A stretch of 36,151 nt of DNA from Opitutaceae bacterium. GTDB lineage: Bacteria; Verrucomicrobiota; Verrucomicrobiia; Opitutales; Opitutaceae. This document shows, piece after piece, positions 33,818-36,151 of the stretch; position 1 is the stretch's first letter, and every line of letters starts with the position of its first letter. The stretch is from the NCBI GenBank assembly GCA_947474995.1, contig CANJNJ010000044.1, positions 1 through 36,151 of the forward strand, in the 5' to 3' direction. The translations under genes and the position numbers were made by a program. The notes beneath the pieces were generated by a model. That model was not told where the DNA came from. It made no database searches and saw nothing but the letters and a program-made list of their open reading frames with translations.

Positions 33818-34293
33818 GAGGATTCCTTGATTTGGGTTACGATGAGACGAAAATTATCCACGGCAACGACGCGCAGGCGCGCACCGGTGTCAGCATGGCC
33901 GGACTGGCAGAAGGCTTCATAACGACGCCCCTCGAGTTCGACGTAGCCGCTGGGCGCCAACGTCGTGACCGCCACCGCCTCACGCCCCACCACGATCGCG
34001 CGATCGGCGATCTCCGGCTGGCTGCGCCCGGAACTCGTTGCCGCCATGGAAAAGGTTCGCGCCAGCTTCGACTTGGGCAGCACGACAAATTCGACATAAA
34101 GCGTCAGCGCCCCGAGCAGCAGCGCGACGCCGGTGGCAATCGAACCACCCACTGGTCCCAGTTGCACAAAACCCGCGGCCACGCCGCCGAGCAGGCAAAG
34201 GCCGGCCAGCGCGCCGAGCAATCCCCCGGGAACGAGGATTTCCACCGCCAGCAGGAAAAACCCGGCAACGAAAAGGATGACGACCGCGGTCAT
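33814..34293 (-). CDS. Short NfeD-like membrane protein (OB-fold)
   Basis: 159 residues. Three hydrophobic segments occupy the N-terminal ~80 residues ([63 protein letters not shown]), with the [10 protein letters not shown] loop typical of NfeD proteins. The C-terminal ~70 residues form the OB-fold domain ([30 protein letters not shown]). There is no protease domain. ATGA overlaps on both sides couple it to the long NfeD upstream and to floA downstream. Such proteins are thought to work with flotillins in membrane organisation. Confidence 0.9.
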   Translation of the reverse strand: MTAVVILFVAGFFLLAVEILVPGGLLGALAGLCLLGGVAAGFVQLGPVGGSIATGVALLLGALTLYVEFVVLPKSKLARTFSMAATSSGRSQPEIADRAIVVGREAVAVTTLAPSGYVELEGRRYEAFCQSGHADTGARLRVVAVDNFRLIVTQIKESS

Positions 34294-35720
34294 GATTTGA
34301 TGATCTCAACGATCAGGCTGAAATCCGTGCGCCGAATCACCCGCACGCGCGCGCCCGCTTCGGCAAAATCCACCTCCAAACGGGCCTCGTAGCGACGGCC
34401 CTCGATGTCCACCTGACCGCTGGGAAAGAGACTCGTCGCCGCCACGCCTTCCCGTCCCACGAGCGAGTTCATCTCGTCCGCCACCGTGGCCGGCACGCCC
34501 GCGCCCTCGACGGCACCACCGACAGCCAATCGCTGCCAAATCCAGCCCGTCGGCAAGAACCGCGCGATGAGAAGCAACCCGCCACCCGCCACGACCAGCG
34601 CCATCAGCAGCTTTTGCAGCGGAACCAGCAGCAGGTCTTCGGAGAAAACCACCGGCTGCCCTGGCCAGACGTCGGCCATCGACCACACCAGGGAACCGAG
34701 CATCAGGACAAATCCCGTCAAGGCCACCACGACCGTGCCGGGAAAGAAGAACAGTTCCACGCCAATGAGGAGAACGCCGAACGCAAAGACGAGAATCGGC
34801 TCATGCCCGGACAGCCCGGCCACAAAATTCGCCAGGAACACGATGACCAACAGCGTAATGCCCGCGATGCCGAATATCCCGAAGCCGGGAGTTTTAAACT
34901 CGATGAACAACGCCAGCAGCCCGAGACCCATCAGGATTGGCGTGATCGATGACAGCCACACGGCCAGCTGCTCGGACCAGGTCAACTCGAGCGTCGTAAC
35001 CGTCGCGGGTGCGCCCGCAAATCGCTTGGCAATGAGGTCGGAAATCGTCCGCGCCACGCCCGCGCCGAGGAGAGCCTGCGGCGGTTCGCCGTAGCTTTTC
35101 ATCGCCTCGACCGCGGTGAGCGAAAGCAGCTCCCCCTTCCCTTTCAAAACCTTGTCGTCGATTTTCAACTCCGTGTCGGCGTCGATCATCGCGGAGATCA
35201 CCTGGCCGCGGTATCCCTTGCCTTCGCTCATCGCTCGTACGCGCGCCTTCAAATAGCTGACGATCTTCAGCTTCATCGTGGCCTCGACATCCTGACCTCC
35301 ACCCGAGACCGGCGCGGCCGCCCCGATAATACCGGTGGGCGCGAACCAGATCTCGTCCGTCGTCGCCGCAATGAAGGCGCCGGCCGACATCGCCTCCGTA
35401 TTTACATAGGTCAGGGTCCGACCGGGAAACTTGCCAATCGCCTCCATGATTTCGAACGTCGCATCCAGCGCGCCCCCGGGCGTCTTCATGTCAAAGATGA
35501 CCGCATCCGCGTGCGCTTCAATGGCCTCCTTCAACCCCCGGCGCACAATATAGAGCAGCGCGGTGCCAACCTCGTCGTGGACGGGAATAACAAAAACCTG
35601 CACCGACTTGGTTTCGCCAGTGGGCGGCGAATCCACGGCAGCCGTCGCCGCGGGTTCCGCGGCGAGCAAAGCGGAGCCGAGGAGACAAAAGCTGAGAAGC
35701 TGAATCAGCCACTTTCCCAT
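34290..35720 (-). CDS. Long NfeD protein: ClpP-type membrane serine protease with OB-fold
   Basis: 476 residues from the ATG at 35720, which gives a signal peptide (MGKWLIQLLSFCLLGSALLAAEP); an ATG at 35795 would add 25 residues before it. Residues ~40-250 are the ClpP/SppA-like protease domain: F-D-M-K-T-P-G-G (76-83), the likely nucleophile Ser112 in E-A-M-S-A-G-A, and a candidate general-base lysine at 150 or 152 (by spacing from archaeal NfeD). Four or five membrane segments follow (~285-420), then the OB-fold (G-R-E-G-V-A-A-T-S-L-F-P-S-G-Q-V-D-I-E-G-R-R-Y-E-A). It is the first gene of the NfeD-NfeD-FloA operon. Known relatives cleave stomatin/flotillin tails or membrane proteins. Confidence 0.9.
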   Translation of the reverse strand: MGKWLIQLLSFCLLGSALLAAEPAATAAVDSPPTGETKSVQVFVIPVHDEVGTALLYIVRRGLKEAIEAHADAVIFDMKTPGGALDATFEIMEAIGKFPGRTLTYVNTEAMSAGAFIAATTDEIWFAPTGIIGAAAPVSGGGQDVEATMKLKIVSYLKARVRAMSEGKGYRGQVISAMIDADTELKIDDKVLKGKGELLSLTAVEAMKSYGEPPQALLGAGVARTISDLIAKRFAGAPATVTTLELTWSEQLAVWLSSITPILMGLGLLALFIEFKTPGFGIFGIAGITLLVIVFLANFVAGLSGHEPILVFAFGVLLIGVELFFFPGTVVVALTGFVLMLGSLVWSMADVWPGQPVVFSEDLLLVPLQKLLMALVVAGGGLLLIARFLPTGWIWQRLAVGGAVEGAGVPATVADEMNSLVGREGVAATSLFPSGQVDIEGRRYEARLEVDFAEAGARVRVIRRTDFSLIVEIIKS

Positions 35721-35840
35721 TGGATCCAAATCGATAGCCGGTTGTCCGGGCAAGGGCAAGCGCCGCGCCGTTCGAAAGGTGGCGGTTGTTTCCACAATTC
35801 ACTTGGCGGCCCGCCCGCCACATAGAAGCCTAGGACCGAC
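35721..35840. promoter_or_regulatory. Divergent promoter region between nfeD and the epimerase-like gene
   Basis: 120 bases separate the two divergent start codons, so promoters for both directions must lie here. I cannot identify reliable -35/-10 hexamers by eye. Confidence 0.35.
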
Positions 35841-36151
35841 ATGGAAAAAGTTCCCTACCAAGGTCAGAACCTCACGCGCTGGCGCGTGGGCAATTCCACT
35901 TTCCTCGCCATGCCCGAAAAAGGCGCGCGGTTGATGAACTGGAACATCACGCTCGGCGACGGCTCGGTGCGCGACGTTCTGTATTGGCCGGAAAATGCGG
36001 ACTTCGGGGACATCGCGAAAGTCCGCGGGGGCAACCCGATCTTGTTTCCGTTCAACGGACGGTGCTTCGATCGCGGCGAGATCTTTTTTTGGCGCGCCGC
36101 CGACGGCATCCGCCGCCCGATTCCGATTCACGGCATTGCCCGGCAGGGAGA
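35841..36151 (+). CDS. Aldose 1-epimerase family protein (5' part, cut by the window end)
   Basis: The first ~103 residues are visible from the ATG at 35841, preceded by TAGGA six bases upstream, a usable ribosome binding site. The sequence [14 protein letters not shown], then K-G-A-R-L-M-N-W, then [13 protein letters not shown], then I-P-I-H-G matches the beginning of galactose-mutarotase-like proteins (PF01263), which have G-x-x-P-I-L-F-P and H-G at these places. The catalytic His/Glu pair would lie beyond the window edge. Probable role: interconversion of sugar anomers, or a hexose-6-phosphate mutarotase. Confidence 0.82.
   Translation, partial: MEKVPYQGQNLTRWRVGNSTFLAMPEKGARLMNWNITLGDGSVRDVLYWPENADFGDIAKVRGGNPILFPFNGRCFDRGEIFFWRAADGIRRPIPIHGIARQG

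Noticed and set aside
1-36151. CRISPR array, tRNA, rRNA, prophage or insertion sequence
   Set aside because: No regularly spaced direct repeats, no tRNA cloverleaf or rRNA-like stretch noticed, and no transposase, integrase or phage structural motifs in any translated frame.

Overview
The window looks like chromosomal DNA from a high-GC member of the Verrucomicrobiota, most likely family Opitutaceae. This is inferred, not computed. The pointers are a TonB receptor with the 'VTLSPFQVS' leader typical of that family, an Ig-like secreted protein ending in the duplicated 'IRAVGP...NDNW' module common there, Tat-exported sugar epimerases, several dispersed palindromic repeats, and very few Shine-Dalgarno sequences.

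Layout. Positions 1-6300 hold mixed accessory genes: a truncated Tat-signal sugar isomerase (left edge), a secreted Ig-domain protein, a secreted type I phosphodiesterase, a GNAT acetyltransferase and a secreted protein of unknown function. Positions 6316-7278 encode a second Tat-exported TIM-barrel isomerase. From 25151 down to 7460 every gene lies on the minus strand and forms what looks like one carbohydrate-utilisation locus. In transcription order it holds a TonB-dependent receptor (broken by a one-base frameshift), a DapA-family aldolase, a GntR/FCD regulator, five tandem paralogues of a secreted beta-propeller protein resembling clan GH-F/GH-J hydrolases, an unknown cytoplasmic protein coupled to the last paralogue, an M19 dipeptidase, an ACS-type MFS transporter overlapping it by 4 bp, and a lactonase-like propeller. 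There is no SusD-like gene. I read this as capture, trimming, import and lactone/keto-sugar-acid catabolism of an acidic or aldonate-type glycan. The substrate is unknown.

Positions 25405-36151 are housekeeping: grpE-dnaJ, a class I mannose-6-phosphate isomerase divergent from ftsK, then rodZ, a minus-strand operon of two NfeD proteins, a FloA/SPFH flotillin and a small membrane protein, and the start of an aldose-epimerase-family gene cut by the right edge.

The most interesting content is (i) the five-gene propeller array with its regulator and a candidate operator, and (ii) several families of palindromic repeats. One family has three copies in the window, with compensatory changes between its arms, and one of these copies forms the 5' end of a reading frame. 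I saw no rRNA, tRNA, CRISPR array, prophage or intact insertion sequence.
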